Assembly (NCBI GenBank): GCA_021801125.1
Contig: JAJYYI010000149.1
Location: 1 to 34,159 of the forward strand
Source of the DNA: Deltaproteobacteria bacterium
GTDB taxonomy: Bacteria; Desulfobacterota; Binatia; Binatales; Binataceae
Reading direction: 5' to 3'
DNA length: 34,159 nucleotides
Shown: piece after piece, positions 34,070 through 34,159 of the stretch
Layout of the letters: every line of letters begins with the position of its first letter
Position numbering within the stretch: the first letter of the stretch is position 1
The notes under the pieces: generated by a model
What the model saw: the letters and a program-made list of their open reading frames with translations, nothing else
Databases searched by the model: none
Told to the model about the DNA's origin: nothing
Position numbers and translations under genes: made by a program

Positions 34070-34159
34070 ATGCGCAAGGTAGTTGTTCCGCAGCAGGGCT
34101 TCGATCTGCCGCCGGCGATAGCACAACCGAATATTTTTCCAATCGAGTGGCGCGTAGAC
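34070..34159 (+). CDS. Start of an unidentified gene running off the right edge
   Basis: An ATG at 34070 opens 30 codons without a stop to the window edge, starting MRKVVVPQQGFDLPPAIAQP. A strong GGAGG (34057-34061) lies eight bases upstream, which is the main evidence that this is a real gene start. The fragment is too short to name a family. No signal peptide or membrane segment is visible. Confidence 0.5.
   Translation, partial: MRKVVVPQQGFDLPPAIAQPNIFPIEWRVD

Noticed and set aside
33912-34142. Minus-strand 76-codon frame at the right end
   Set aside because: It conflicts with the plus-strand start at 34070, which has a strong GGAGG site, and it reads like a chance frame.

Overview
The window is chromosomal DNA of a GC-rich, Gram-negative bacterium. 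The evidence is an lpxA gene for lipid A, an RND-type inner-membrane exporter, lipoprotein and Sec signal peptides, and a GatCAB amidotransferase. The mix (NtrB/NtrC-type two-component genes, a B12-type radical SAM protein beside a DUF151 protein, treXYZ) would suit a deltaproteobacteria-like or related uncultured lineage such as Desulfobacterota, Binatota or Methylomirabilota. No phylogenetic marker was tested, so this placement is a guess. I see no rRNA, tRNA, CRISPR array, transposase, integrase or phage gene.

Layout, left to right. (1) 1-1538, minus strand: the 5' end of moeA runs off the left edge, followed by a secreted MltD-like lytic transglycosylase. (2) 1727-5817, plus strand: a soluble PAS histidine kinase, a small DUF6790-like membrane protein, a sigma54-dependent NtrC-type response regulator, and thiE overlapping the regulator by ATGA. 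(3) 5843-9833, minus strand: rlmE, a lipoprotein form of the bifunctional nuclease domain (DUF151) and a TIGR03960-like radical SAM protein form a tight operon. A secreted double-SH3 protein with its own likely promoter follows. (4) 9955-12147, plus strand: a PcrA/UvrD helicase. (5) 12222-15529, minus strand: the gatC-gatA-gatB operon. (6) 15832-17156, plus strand: yacG and an isolated lpxA. (7) 17248-23755, minus strand: glgX/treX-treY-treZ, a complete glycogen-to-trehalose operon with overlapping or abutting genes. (8) 24116-25768, plus strand: an acyl-CoA synthetase. (9) 25838-29224, minus strand: a large RND permease with no adaptor or outer-membrane partner in the window. (10) 29225-30817: about 1.6 kb with no convincing gene but several DNA signals (two tandem terminator-like hairpins, a 10-bp inverted repeat, direct repeats). 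(11) 30818-33720, plus strand: an unrecognised five-helix membrane protein and an SLC13-type permease with two RCK_C-like domains. A new gene starts at 34070 and runs off the right edge.

Most of the window is housekeeping: molybdopterin, thiamine, rRNA methylation, tRNA amidation, repair, lipid A and trehalose. The parts most worth a second look are the two-component/membrane protein/thiE cassette with an altered ThiE phosphate site, the lipoprotein nuclease-domain protein, the transglycosylase with a shortened catalytic loop, and the structured non-coding block at 29.2-30.8 kb.
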